Part shown: positions 1 to 5,514 of the stretch, one piece after another
Layout of the letters: the number at the start of each line of letters is the position of its first letter
How positions within the stretch are numbered: the first letter of the stretch is position 1
Source of the DNA: Thiobacillus sp.
GTDB lineage: Bacteria; Pseudomonadota; Gammaproteobacteria; Burkholderiales; Thiobacillaceae
Reading direction: 5' to 3'
Assembly: GCA_024710445.1 (NCBI GenBank)
Contig: JANJUT010000200.1
Span: forward strand, 1-5,514
DNA: 5,514 nucleotides
Translations under genes and position numbers: made by a program
Notes under the pieces: generated by a model
What the model saw: only the letters and a program-made list of their open reading frames with translations
What the model was told of the DNA's origin: nothing
Databases searched by the model: none

Positions 1-660
1 GATGTCGCCGGTACCGGGCGGCAAATCGACCACCAGATAGTCCAGTTCGCTCCAGTTGGTGTTGTTCAGCAGCTGTTCCAGCGCCTGCGTCACCATCGGG
101 CCACGCCACACCATCGGCGTTTCAACGTCGATCAGGAAACCGATCGACATCGCCTGGATGCCATGACCAATCAGCGGATCGAGGTTCTTGCCATCAGTGG
201 ATTCCGGCTTGTCGGTAATGCCCAGCATGGTCGGCTGCGAGGGGCCGTAGATATCCGCGTCCAGCATGCCGACGCGTGCGCCCTCGGCGGCCAGTGCCAG
301 CGCCAGGTTGACAGCAGTGGTCGATTTGCCGACGCCGCCCTTGCCGGACGCCACGGCGATGATGTTCTTGACGTTGGGAATCAGTTTGACGCCGCGCTGC
401 ACACTGTGCGAAACGATCTTGAAGCTGACATTGGCCGTCGCACTGGTCACGCCTTCAATGCGCTTCAGCGCGTCTTCTACCTGCTGCTTGATGGTGGCCA
501 ACTGGCTCTGCGCCGGGTAGCTCAGCAGGATATCGACCGAAACGGCTCCGCCATCAACCTTGATGTTGCGAGCTGATTTGCTCGAAACATAATCTTTTTG
601 CGTGTTGGGATCGACCAACTCTTTCAGTGCTGTTTGCACCTGAACTTCAGAAACAGCCAT
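1..660 (-). CDS. apbC: Iron-sulfur cluster carrier ATPase ApbC/Mrp (partial, C-terminus beyond left edge)
   Basis: Cytoplasmic P-loop ATPase of the Mrp/NBP35 family, which binds and transfers Fe-S clusters to target apoproteins. The first 220 codons are present. Residues about 5-85 form the MIP18/DUF59-type N-terminal domain, including LKELVDPNT. The ATPase domain follows, with a deviant Walker A motif SGKGGVGKST at 105-114, an ADIYGPSQP segment at about 148-156, and VVDLPPGTGD at 210-219. The family is usually about 360 residues, so roughly 140 C-terminal residues, including the CxxC cluster ligands, lie outside the window. The ATG at 660 is chosen because TGGAG sits 5 nt upstream and the protein starts MAVSEVQVQTALKELVDP, as is typical. 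A probable promoter lies just upstream, so it is likely its own transcription unit. Nothing in the visible part looks defective. Confidence 0.95.
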   Translation of the reverse strand, partial: MAVSEVQVQTALKELVDPNTQKDYVSSKSARNIKVDGGAVSVDILLSYPAQSQLATIKQQVEDALKRIEGVTSATANVSFKIVSHSVQRGVKLIPNVKNIIAVASGKGGVGKSTTAVNLALALAAEGARVGMLDADIYGPSQPTMLGITDKPESTDGKNLDPLIGHGIQAMSIGFLIDVETPMVWRGPMVTQALEQLLNNTNWSELDYLVVDLPPGTGDI

Positions 661-665
661 ATTGA

Positions 666-670
666 CTCCA
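666..670 (-). promoter_or_regulatory. Ribosome binding site of apbC
   Basis: Reads TGGAG on the minus strand with 5 nt to the ATG at 660. It supports this start for ApbC. Confidence 0.6.
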
Positions 671-698
671 GCGGGTTATGGTTAACAAGCAATCGCGC

Positions 699-727
699 AT
701 TTTAACGAATTCCTCTGCTTTAGGTAA
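699..727 (-). promoter_or_regulatory. Putative sigma-70 promoter of apbC
   Basis: On the minus strand a TAAAAT hexamer (699-704, 5 of 6 matches to TATAAT) is preceded, after a 17-nt spacer, by TTACCT (722-727), a weak -35 match. Transcription would begin near 692, giving a leader of about 30 nt before the apbC ATG. The rest of the spacer between apbC and the upstream ORF (728-890) shows no convincing gene, RNA or repeat. The -10 is credible and the -35 is not strong. Confidence 0.4.
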
Positions 728-890
728 GCCGAAACACGGAAAATACGCGGATTACCCTGCTTTTCATGAGGATATTGGCAGACGTTAGCGACAAACCAAA
801 AAACCGCCAATGCATGCGCTGACCAGAAAATTTACGCTCGAAAGACACGCCCGGAGACACTGACTGCTGACGGGAATACACGCAGGCCGG

Positions 891-1250
891 CTAATGAGGA
901 TCAGCGTGATGGGCCACCAGCACCGCTTCCGGTACGCACAGACGGATTGCCGCCACCAGTTCGCCGATCGCGCCTGGCACAGGTCGCAATGACACCCACA
1001 ACAAATTGAGCTTCAGATTGAGGTCGGCAAATACCACGGCCTGATGCAACGCCAGCACGGCCTGGATGTCGCGCGAGGCGCGCTCGATCTCGGCAAGCGG
1101 CTTGCTGCGCAGGCGGGGGATCAACATCATGAAATCGGTCAGGCGCGTGCCGGTGCTGTCCCGCGTGGGGGCAACCTGCCACAGCGGCAGGCCAGGCGTG
1201 GGTTCCGTGGCGGCTGTCAGCGTGCTTGAAGCATAGATTCGTATCTTCAT
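891..1250 (-). CDS. Conserved-looking hypothetical protein downstream of rppH (119 aa)
   Basis: I do not recognise a named family. The 119-residue product begins MKIRIYASST and shows alternating predicted strands and helices: a strand at 2-8, an amphipathic helix around 51-67 (PLAEIERASRDIQAVLA), a strand-rich hydrophobic stretch around 71-90 (including NLLWVSLRPVPG), a helix around 92-104 and a final strand (AVLVAHH). This could be a small alpha/beta fold, which is an inference only. There is no signal peptide, membrane span or metal-binding cysteine pattern. The ATG at 1250 is preferred over the adjacent GTG at 1253 because GGGGGAA lies 5 nt upstream. It starts 21 nt after the rppH stop, so the two are probably cotranscribed. 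The good ribosome site and protein-like composition argue that it is real. Confidence 0.7.
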   Translation of the reverse strand: MKIRIYASSTLTAATEPTPGLPLWQVAPTRDSTGTRLTDFMMLIPRLRSKPLAEIERASRDIQAVLALHQAVVFADLNLKLNLLWVSLRPVPGAIGELVAAIRLCVPEAVLVAHHADPH

Positions 1251-1255
1251 CACGC

Positions 1256-1262
1256 TTCCCCC
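1256..1262 (-). promoter_or_regulatory. Ribosome binding site of the 119-aa ORF
   Basis: Reads GGGGGAA on the minus strand, 5 nt before the ATG at 1250. It favours that ATG over the GTG immediately before it, which would leave only 2 nt. Confidence 0.55.
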
Positions 1263-1271
1263 ATCCGGAAT

Positions 1272-1823
1272 TCAGGATTTGAACTGCAAATCCAGGGCTG
1301 GCCCACGGCGTTCACAAGGATGGCGCGCGTGTTGCCGGAGATAGCGCACGTCCTTGTGCAGGAAACGCTCCAGTTCCTCGAGCGCCAACCGGTAAACCTC
1401 ACGCTTGAAGTCAACCACGGCGTCCATCGACACCCAGTATTCATTCCAGCGCCAGGCGTCAAACTCGGGATGACTGCTGGCACGTAGCGATACATCGCAG
1501 TCCCGTCCGGTCAGCCGCAGCAAAAACCAGATCTGCTTCTGGCCGCGGTACAGGCCGCGATTGTCGCGCCGTGTCCAGTGGGGCGGCACGTCATAACGCA
1601 ACCATTCGCGCGTACGCCCCAGGATGCGCACATGTTCAGCGTGCAAACCCACTTCTTCTTCCAACTCCCGGAACATGGCCTGTTCCGGCGTTTCCCCTGC
1701 ATTGATGCCGCCTTGGGGAAACTGCCAGGCGTGCTGATTAACGCGCTTGCCCCAGAAAACCTGGTTCTGCGCATTGCACAAAATAATGCCTACGTTCGGG
1801 CGGTACCCTTCTCGGTCGATCAT
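1272..1823 (-). CDS. rppH: RNA pyrophosphohydrolase RppH (Nudix hydrolase)
   Basis: Removes pyrophosphate from the 5'-triphosphate end of mRNAs, leaving a monophosphate that triggers RNase E-dependent decay; cytoplasmic. The 183-residue protein starts [12 protein letters not shown] and has [11 protein letters not shown] at 30-40. The full Nudix box GX5EX7REUXEEXGU spans 38-60 (G38, E44, R52, E53, E56, E57, G59). Further family blocks are GQKQIWFLL and [13 protein letters not shown]. An ATG four codons upstream (1835) is in frame, but the ATG at 1823 matches the usual family start. The core ends near [13 protein letters not shown]; the last 16 residues ([16 protein letters not shown]) do not look like RppH and resemble a translated dispersed repeat. 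A 119-aa ORF follows 21 nt downstream. The divergent proS lies nearby, a common betaproteobacterial arrangement, here separated by a spermidine synthase-like gene. Confidence 0.95.
   Translation of the reverse strand: MIDREGYRPNVGIILCNAQNQVFWGKRVNQHAWQFPQGGINAGETPEQAMFRELEEEVGLHAEHVRILGRTREWLRYDVPPHWTRRDNRGLYRGQKQIWFLLRLTGRDCDVSLRASSHPEFDAWRWNEYWVSMDAVVDFKREVYRLALEELERFLHKDVRYLRQHARHPCERRGPALDLQFKS
1275..1293. repeat. Inverted repeat overlapping the 3' end of rppH
   Basis: GGATTTG (1275-1281) and CAAATCC (1287-1293) form a perfect 7-bp inverted repeat around a 5-nt centre, directly beside the rppH stop codon (1272-1274). A second short palindrome, GGGCTGGCCC, lies at 1295-1304. The arms encode part of the unusual RppH tail. 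No T-tract follows on the minus strand, so it is not a standard terminator. It may be part of a dispersed repeat or a hairpin between two cotranscribed genes. Confidence 0.5.
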
Positions 1824-1866
1824 GGCCGCCACCATCTGTAAAATTCGATTACCTGCATTCTTTCAC

Positions 1867-1893
1867 ACCCGCCAAAAAATGCAAACCCGCCAA
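1867..1893. repeat. Pair of 9-bp direct repeats upstream of rppH
   Basis: ACCCGCCAA occurs at 1867-1875 and again at 1885-1893, an 18-bp period with an A-rich 9-bp spacer. The near copy begins 44 bp upstream of the rppH ATG. Tandem sites with this spacing could bind a regulator, or they may be chance. No known operator consensus was recognised. Confidence 0.4.
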
Positions 1894-1919
1894 GGCCGGA
1901 ACCCTTCGGTTACGCCTTG
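1891..1919. repeat. Two-part hairpin in the spacer upstream of rppH
   Basis: CAAGGC (1891-1896) pairs with GCCTTG (1914-1919), and inside it AACC (1900-1903) pairs with GGTT (1908-1911) around a CTTC loop, with a small asymmetric internal loop between the two stems. On the plus strand it is followed by TTTTAATTATG, giving a terminator-like look, but no plus-strand gene precedes it. On the minus strand it would lie in the rppH leader, downstream of a CATAAT hexamer (1925-1930) that could act as a -10 although no good -35 is seen. Its role is undecided. Confidence 0.45.
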
Positions 1920-2016
1920 TTTTAATTATGTTTTCTAGCGGACAACCAGGCGGAAAATTTAGGCATGCTGACCAGACAATCACAATCCGTCCGGAACCCC
2001 GCTGCGGGCAAATCCG

Positions 2017-2787
2017 CTAATCAAGCAAGGGGGCAATCGTATCTGACCACTGAATGTCCCGTGCAAAGCCGCTCAAGTCCAGGCCGAGGCTTTTGGACAT
2101 CCCGGCCAGCTGCGGGCGCATCCGTTCCAGCCGGGTAGCCGCACCCGGCTCACCGAAAGCAAATACGATAACGTTGGTTTTATGTTGCACCGAGATCCAG
2201 CCGGTTTCGCCATCGAACGCACGCGTCAGGCGGGCAAAATACTCGGCAAATCCGGAATCCTGGCCCCATAGATTGACCACCAGCACCCCGCCCGGCCTGA
2301 GTGCCCGGCGACACGCGGCATAAAACGTCTGGGTGGCCAGCGCTTCGACCTGATTTCCCGAATCAAAGCCGTCGAGCAGGATGATGTCGGTACTCATGGG
2401 GTGTTGCCGCATATACAGCGCACCGTCGGCCTCGATCACCGTCAGCCGCTCGTCATCCGGCGGCAGCGCAAAATGCGTGCGCGCCGCTGCAATTACCTGT
2501 GGATTGATCTCCACGGCCGTGACGCGCGTCGCCGGGAACTGCTTATGGATGAACTTGGCGTGCGACCCCCCGCCCAGGCCTATCATCAGCACATCCTGCG
2601 GCGCGGGGTTAAACATCAGAAAACCCATCATTGCCCGGGTATAGGCAAGCTCCAGATCGTATGGCCGATTCATCCGCATCGCGCTCTGAATGGCACAATT
2701 TCCCAGATGCAAGACACGCAAACCACGTTCTTCGGTGACTTCCAGCCCACCGTCCTGTGCCCGGCGTTTCCCAAACTTCAAGCGCAT
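2017..2787 (-). CDS. Spermidine synthase-like protein (polyamine aminopropyltransferase family)
   Basis: A 256-residue protein with the Rossmann methyltransferase fold of the spermidine synthase family. A short N-terminal beta-rich part (about 14-60, with HLGN and LELAYTRAMM) precedes the SAM/decarboxylated-SAM site: LMIGLGGGSHAKF at 67-79, the acidic strand end VEINP at 92-96, EADG at 119-122, and LLDGFDSGNQ at 137-146. True spermidine synthases carry a D-S-[ST]-D-P type motif at that last position; here it reads DGFDSG, so the polyamine substrate is doubtful. RPGGVLVVNLWG at 164-175 is the usual core strand. The ATG at 2787 is chosen over the in-frame ATG at 2853 because AGGA lies 5 nt upstream. 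No speD or other polyamine gene is visible. It is divergent from proS and upstream of rppH on the same strand. Confidence 0.85.
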   Translation of the reverse strand: MRLKFGKRRAQDGGLEVTEERGLRVLHLGNCAIQSAMRMNRPYDLELAYTRAMMGFLMFNPAPQDVLMIGLGGGSHAKFIHKQFPATRVTAVEINPQVIAAARTHFALPPDDERLTVIEADGALYMRQHPMSTDIILLDGFDSGNQVEALATQTFYAACRRALRPGGVLVVNLWGQDSGFAEYFARLTRAFDGETGWISVQHKTNVIVFAFGEPGAATRLERMRPQLAGMSKSLGLDLSGFARDIQWSDTIAPLLD

Positions 2788-2792
2788 GACTG

Positions 2793-2796
2793 TCCT
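2793..2796 (-). promoter_or_regulatory. Ribosome binding site deciding the start of the spermidine synthase-like gene
   Basis: Reads AGGA on the minus strand, 5 nt before the ATG at 2787. The alternative in-frame ATG at 2853 has no comparable site and would add 22 basic residues unlike the family. Confidence 0.55.
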
Positions 2797-2835
2797 GTTC
2801 CAAAATCGAGCGCGAAAGATTACACGTCCACGCGC

Positions 2836-2841
2836 TAAAAT
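2836..2841 (+). promoter_or_regulatory. Putative -10 element of the proS promoter
   Basis: TAAAAT within GCGCTAAAATGC lies in the 80-bp divergent gap between the spermidine synthase-like gene and proS. Transcription would start near 2848, leaving a leader of only about 20 nt. No good -35 is visible at 16-18 nt spacing. It shares the string TAAAATGC with the proposed apbC -10. Confidence 0.35.
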
Positions 2842-2867
2842 GCTGTTTTTCATTCTTATTATTCATC

Positions 2868-4595
2868 ATGCGCGCCAGCCTGTTTTTCATTTCCACCACC
2901 AAGGAAGCTCCGTCCGAAGCCGAGCTCGTCAGCCACAAACTCATGCTGCGTGCCGGGCTGATCAAGCGCTTGGGGGCCGGCCTCTATACCTGGATGCCGC
3001 TGGGGTTACGGGTGCTGCGTCGGGTGGAGACCGTGGTGCGGGAAGAAATGAACCGCGCCGGTGCGATCGAACTGCTGATGCCGGCGGTGCAGCCCGCCGA
3101 GCTGTGGGAAGAAACCGGTCGCTGGGCGCAGTTTGGCCCGCAAATGCTCAAGATCAAGGATCGTCACAAGCGCGATTTCTGCTTTGGCCCCACCCATGAG
3201 GAAGTGATCACCGACCTGGTGCGTCGCGAAATCAAGAGCTACCGCCAGTTACCGCTGAATTTCTATCAGGTCCAGATGAAATTCCGCGACGAAATCCGCC
3301 CGCGTTTCGGCGTCATGCGCGCACGCGAATTTCTGATGAAAGATGCCTACTCCTTCCACACCAGCAAGGACAGCCTCGCCGCCACCTATCAGGTGATGTA
3401 TGACGCCTATACGAAGATTTTTACCCGACTGGGGCTGAGCTTTCGCGCAGTGGCCGCTGACACCGGCTCCATCGGCGGCTCCGCCTCGCACGAATTCCAC
3501 GTGCTGGCCGATTCGGGTGAAGACCTCATCGCCTATTGCCCTGCTGCAGATTCCGATTACGCCGCCAACGTCGAACTGGCCGAAGCCGTGGCTCCCGCCA
3601 CACCGCGCGCGGCGCCTGCACAGGCCATGCAGTCCGTGGCCACCCCGGGCATGAAAAGCATCGAGGACGTCGCAACCTTCCTCAAGCTTGACCCCAATCA
3701 GACCGTTAAAACCTTGATTGTTGAGGGAACGGAAGGTCCGGTGGCCTTGCTGGTTCGGGGTGATCACACGCTGAATGAAATCAAGGCAGAAAAGCTCGCC
3801 GGCGTGAAAACGCCCTTTACCCTGGCCAGCGAATCCGCTGTCCGGGCTGCCTCCGGCACCGCTCCCGGATCGGTAGGGCCGGTCGGACTGACTATCCCGA
3901 TGATGGCGGATCGTGCCGTGGCCGCAATGAGTGATTTTGTCTGTGGCGCCAATGCGGACGACCAGCACCTCACCGGCGTCAACTTTGGGCGCGATTTGCC
4001 GGAACCGATCGTGGTCGACCTGCGCAACGTCGTTCTGGGCGACCCCAGCCCCGACGGCAAAGGCACATTGAAGCTGTGCCGCGGCATCGAGGTAGGTCAC
4101 GTGTTCCAGCTTGGAAACAAGTACTCGCAGGCAATGGACGCTACGTATCTGGACGAGGCCGGTCGTTCGCAGGCAATGGAAATGGGCTGCTACGGGATCG
4201 GCGTATCGCGCATCGTGGCGGCGGCCATCGAGCAGTATCACGATGACAAGGGCATCATCTGGCCCATGAGCATGGCACCATTCTTGCTCGTGATTGTGGC
4301 AATCGGCTATGGCAAGAGCGAGATGGTTAAAACTGCCGCAGATACGTTGTATGCTGAACTGACTGCGGCCGGATTCGATGTGCTGCTGGATGACCGTGAC
4401 GAGCGGCCGGGCATCATGTTTGCCGATGCCGAACTGATCGGCATCCCGCACCGCATCACGGTCGGCGAGCGCGGCCTGAAGGATGGCGTGATTGAATATC
4501 AGCCACGCCGCACCGAACCGGGCTCATCCAGCGAAGCGCAAAAAATCACACTCGCCGAGGCAGGTTCTTTTTTGTCAGGCGTGTTAGGACATTGA
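2868..4595 (+). CDS. proS: Prolyl-tRNA synthetase, bacterial type with editing domain
   Basis: Class II aminoacyl-tRNA synthetase that charges tRNA-Pro in the cytoplasm. The 575-residue length is close to the E. coli enzyme, and similarity runs end to end. Visible landmarks are the start [37 protein letters not shown] (25-42), the motif 1 region (about 61-77), [11 protein letters not shown] (107-117), motif 2 [18 protein letters not shown] (138-155), and [13 protein letters not shown] (198-210). The inserted YbaK-like editing domain covers about 224-408, with the lysine of QTVKTL (K281) expected for removal of mischarged alanine. Motif 3 is GCYGIGVSR (440-448), and the anticodon-binding domain starts near 472 with [10 protein letters not shown] (506-515). 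There is no Shine-Dalgarno before the ATG; the leader is pyrimidine-rich. The lytic transglycosylase begins 1 nt after the stop. Confidence 0.98.
   Translation: MRASLFFISTTKEAPSEAELVSHKLMLRAGLIKRLGAGLYTWMPLGLRVLRRVETVVREEMNRAGAIELLMPAVQPAELWEETGRWAQFGPQMLKIKDRHKRDFCFGPTHEEVITDLVRREIKSYRQLPLNFYQVQMKFRDEIRPRFGVMRAREFLMKDAYSFHTSKDSLAATYQVMYDAYTKIFTRLGLSFRAVAADTGSIGGSASHEFHVLADSGEDLIAYCPAADSDYAANVELAEAVAPATPRAAPAQAMQSVATPGMKSIEDVATFLKLDPNQTVKTLIVEGTEGPVALLVRGDHTLNEIKAEKLAGVKTPFTLASESAVRAASGTAPGSVGPVGLTIPMMADRAVAAMSDFVCGANADDQHLTGVNFGRDLPEPIVVDLRNVVLGDPSPDGKGTLKLCRGIEVGHVFQLGNKYSQAMDATYLDEAGRSQAMEMGCYGIGVSRIVAAAIEQYHDDKGIIWPMSMAPFLLVIVAIGYGKSEMVKTAADTLYAELTAAGFDVLLDDRDERPGIMFADAELIGIPHRITVGERGLKDGVIEYQPRRTEPGSSSEAQKITLAEAGSFLSGVLGH
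4586..4589 (+). promoter_or_regulatory. Ribosome binding site of the lytic transglycosylase gene inside proS
   Basis: AGGA within the last codons of proS, 7 nt before the ATG at 4597. With only one base between the proS TGA and this ATG, translation of the two genes is probably coupled. Confidence 0.6.
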
Positions 4596-4596
4596 C

Positions 4597-5232
4597 ATGA
4601 AAAAAACGACGTACACCGGTCTGCTTCTCACTGCCCTTATTCTGACTCTGCCCGCGCATGCAGGCGGGCAGTTGGAAGAGGCGATGTCGGCCAACGTACG
4701 TTCGTCCCTGCAGCGCGCCCTGGCCGACACGGCGGTCACGCGTACCGCATTTCGCAACACCGCTGACGAAGCGGCCTGGCTGAAGGAAATGTCGCGCCGT
4801 CTCGCCAAGCGCATGCCCGACGAAAGCGAGCGGATGGAGTTTCTTACGACTTTGCACTGGGAAGCCTCGCGCGCTGGAGTCGACCCCCAGCTGATGCTTG
4901 GGTTGATCCAGGTTGAAAGCGGATTCCGTAAATATGCCGTTTCTCCGGTAGGCGCGCGGGGCTATACACAAGTAATGCCCTTCTGGATCAAGGCCATCGG
5001 CAACGCCGACCACAACCTGTTCCAGCTTCGCACCAATCTGCGTTACGGCGCGCTGATCCTGCGCCACTACATCGACATCGAGCGCGGCGATTTATATCGC
5101 GCACTGGGCCGCTACAACGGCAGCCTCGGCCGCCCGGAATATCCCACCCTGGTTGTCGGCGCCTGGAAACGTCACTGGGATTACACCCCAAGCACACGGT
5201 CCGCCGACGCGTCTTCCGCGTCACGCAGCTAA
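4597..5232 (+). CDS. Secreted SLT-domain lytic murein transglycosylase
   Basis: Cleaves the MurNAc-GlcNAc bond of peptidoglycan in the periplasm, forming 1,6-anhydro ends. The 211-residue protein has a Sec signal peptide (MKK, hydrophobic core, probable cleavage after LPAHA at 22) without a lipobox cysteine, so it is predicted soluble. A helical spacer (25-85) leads to the SLT domain at about 86-195. Within it are GVDPQLMLGLIQVESGF, with the catalytic glutamate at E107, then GARGYTQVMPFW (119-130) and ALGRYNGSLG (169-178) with the usual YN pair. GYTQ replaces the more common G-[LY]-M-Q, a modest change. The last about 15 residues are a Ser/Ala-rich disordered tail. It is the second gene of an operon with proS and follows it by 1 nt. 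The exact subfamily (MltC/Slt-like) is not certain. Confidence 0.92.
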   Translation: MKKTTYTGLLLTALILTLPAHAGGQLEEAMSANVRSSLQRALADTAVTRTAFRNTADEAAWLKEMSRRLAKRMPDESERMEFLTTLHWEASRAGVDPQLMLGLIQVESGFRKYAVSPVGARGYTQVMPFWIKAIGNADHNLFQLRTNLRYGALILRHYIDIERGDLYRALGRYNGSLGRPEYPTLVVGAWKRHWDYTPSTRSADASSASRS

Positions 5233-5333
5233 TCCCACACTCAGCACTCCGCCTGCCATCGTCAACCAGGCTTGCTTTCCTGCAACGCAGCGGTCGATCT
5301 GATCAAGAATATCGTCAATTAGGCATCCTGCCC

Positions 5334-5369
5334 GTAAATTGGGTTGGAGCGAACCCATCGCCAAATTTA
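5334..5369. repeat. Degenerate palindromic (REP-like) repeat in the trailer of the proS operon
   Basis: TGGGTT (5340-5345) and AACCCA (5352-5357) form a perfect 6-bp stem around GGAGCG, and an outer TAAATT / AAATTTA pair extends it with a bulge of about 6 nt on the right arm. The pattern resembles the dispersed GTAGGTTGGGTT...AACCCAAC palindromes found in many proteobacterial genomes, in decayed form. No T-tract follows on either strand. The remainder of 5233-5406 shows no gene or RNA that I can support. Confidence 0.4.
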
Positions 5370-5406
5370 TGCCCGCCCCTCAGCCTGACGAAATTTCCAC
5401 ATTCAG

Positions 5407-5438
5407 TCATGCGTTCAACATATCCGCATGATTTTTTT
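5407..5438 (+). terminator. Rho-independent terminator of the proS-transglycosylase operon
   Basis: TCATGCG (5407-5413) and CGCATGA (5425-5431) form a perfect 7-bp stem with an 11-nt loop, followed at once by seven T residues (5432-5438). It lies 174 bp after the transglycosylase stop and points in the right direction. On the opposite strand no T-tract follows the stem, so it acts only on plus-strand transcripts. Confidence 0.75.
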
Positions 5439-5457
5439 CGTCTCCGCGCGCCTTAAT

Positions 5458-5514
5458 ATGCCATTCAGGCCTTATCACGCCTGGCATGATGAAAAACCGC
5501 CTGACTGGCACAGC
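5458..5514 (+). other. Right-edge stretch with an inverted repeat and short open frames, unassigned
   Basis: An imperfect inverted repeat (ATGCC at 5458-5462 and AGGC at 5467-5470 against GCCT at 5479-5482 and GGCAT at 5483-5487) lies just after the terminator. A plus-strand frame from ATG 5458 (MPFRPYHAWHDEKPPDWHS) stays open to the edge but has no Shine-Dalgarno. A second start at 5486 or 5489 (MMKNRLTGT) is also open. On the minus strand two frames remain open from the edge until stops at about 5465 and 5407. Nothing here decides which, if any, is a gene. Confidence 0.25.

Noticed and set aside
163..576. A plus-strand open frame of 137 codons
   Set aside because: It lies opposite the ApbC coding sequence, whose Walker motifs prove the minus strand is coding.
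798..830. Possible terminator after the 119-aa ORF (six T residues on the minus strand at 798-803)
   Set aside because: The only hairpin before it has about five pairs, two of them G-U, with an 8-nt loop, too weak to call.
661..890. Search for a tRNA, small RNA or short gene in the apbC upstream spacer
   Set aside because: Only an 18-codon frame and a promoter-like sequence were found; no cloverleaf or strong structure is visible.
1998..2008. CCCG-CTG-CGGG mini-hairpin just after the spermidine synthase-like stop
   Set aside because: The stem is only 4 bp and no T-tract follows on the minus strand, so a terminator is not supported.
2401..2838. Plus-strand open frames opposite the spermidine synthase-like gene
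   Set aside because: The minus strand carries clear family motifs; the plus frames show no recognisable domain.
3249..4451. A 400-codon minus-strand open frame inside proS
   Set aside because: It is fully antisense to a conserved synthetase; its H-, G- and D-rich composition is what GC-rich antisense frames give, and no ribosome site or domain is visible.
1..5514. Search for a novel defence, mobile or biosynthetic system
   Set aside because: All substantial genes but one are recognisable housekeeping or common families, and no transposase, integrase, CRISPR-like repeat array, toxin-antitoxin pair or phage gene was seen.

Overview
The window looks like ordinary chromosomal sequence from a betaproteobacterium. 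The evidence is the housekeeping gene content, an RppH beginning [12 protein letters not shown], the adjacency of rppH and proS, a proS followed at once by a lytic transglycosylase, and a moderately GC-rich composition. An environmental lineage of the Nitrosomonadales/Gallionellaceae kind is a guess; genus cannot be read from this sequence.

Left half, all on the minus strand and read from right to left: a spermidine synthase-like methyltransferase-fold protein (2017-2787), a 193-bp spacer with repeats and a hairpin, rppH (1272-1823), a 119-residue protein of unknown function closely linked to rppH (891-1250), a 230-bp spacer holding a probable promoter, and the N-terminal 220 codons of the Fe-S carrier ATPase ApbC/Mrp (1-660, running off the left edge).

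Right half, plus strand: proS (2868-4595) and, one base after its stop, a secreted SLT-family lytic transglycosylase (4597-5232). The two form an operon that appears to end at a convincing rho-independent terminator (5407-5438). Between the last stop and the terminator lies a 174-bp trailer with a degenerate palindromic repeat. The final 76 bases hold an imperfect inverted repeat and short open frames cut by the window edge; no gene can be assigned there.

The genes serve unrelated core tasks: Fe-S cluster delivery, mRNA 5'-end processing, tRNA-Pro charging and peptidoglycan turnover. I see no defence system, phage, transposase, CRISPR array or biosynthetic cluster. The points worth a second look are small: a C-terminal tail on RppH that resembles a translated dispersed repeat, an uncharacterised ORF beside rppH, a spermidine synthase homologue lacking the usual substrate motif, structured DNA upstream of rppH, and a proS start with no Shine-Dalgarno sequence.
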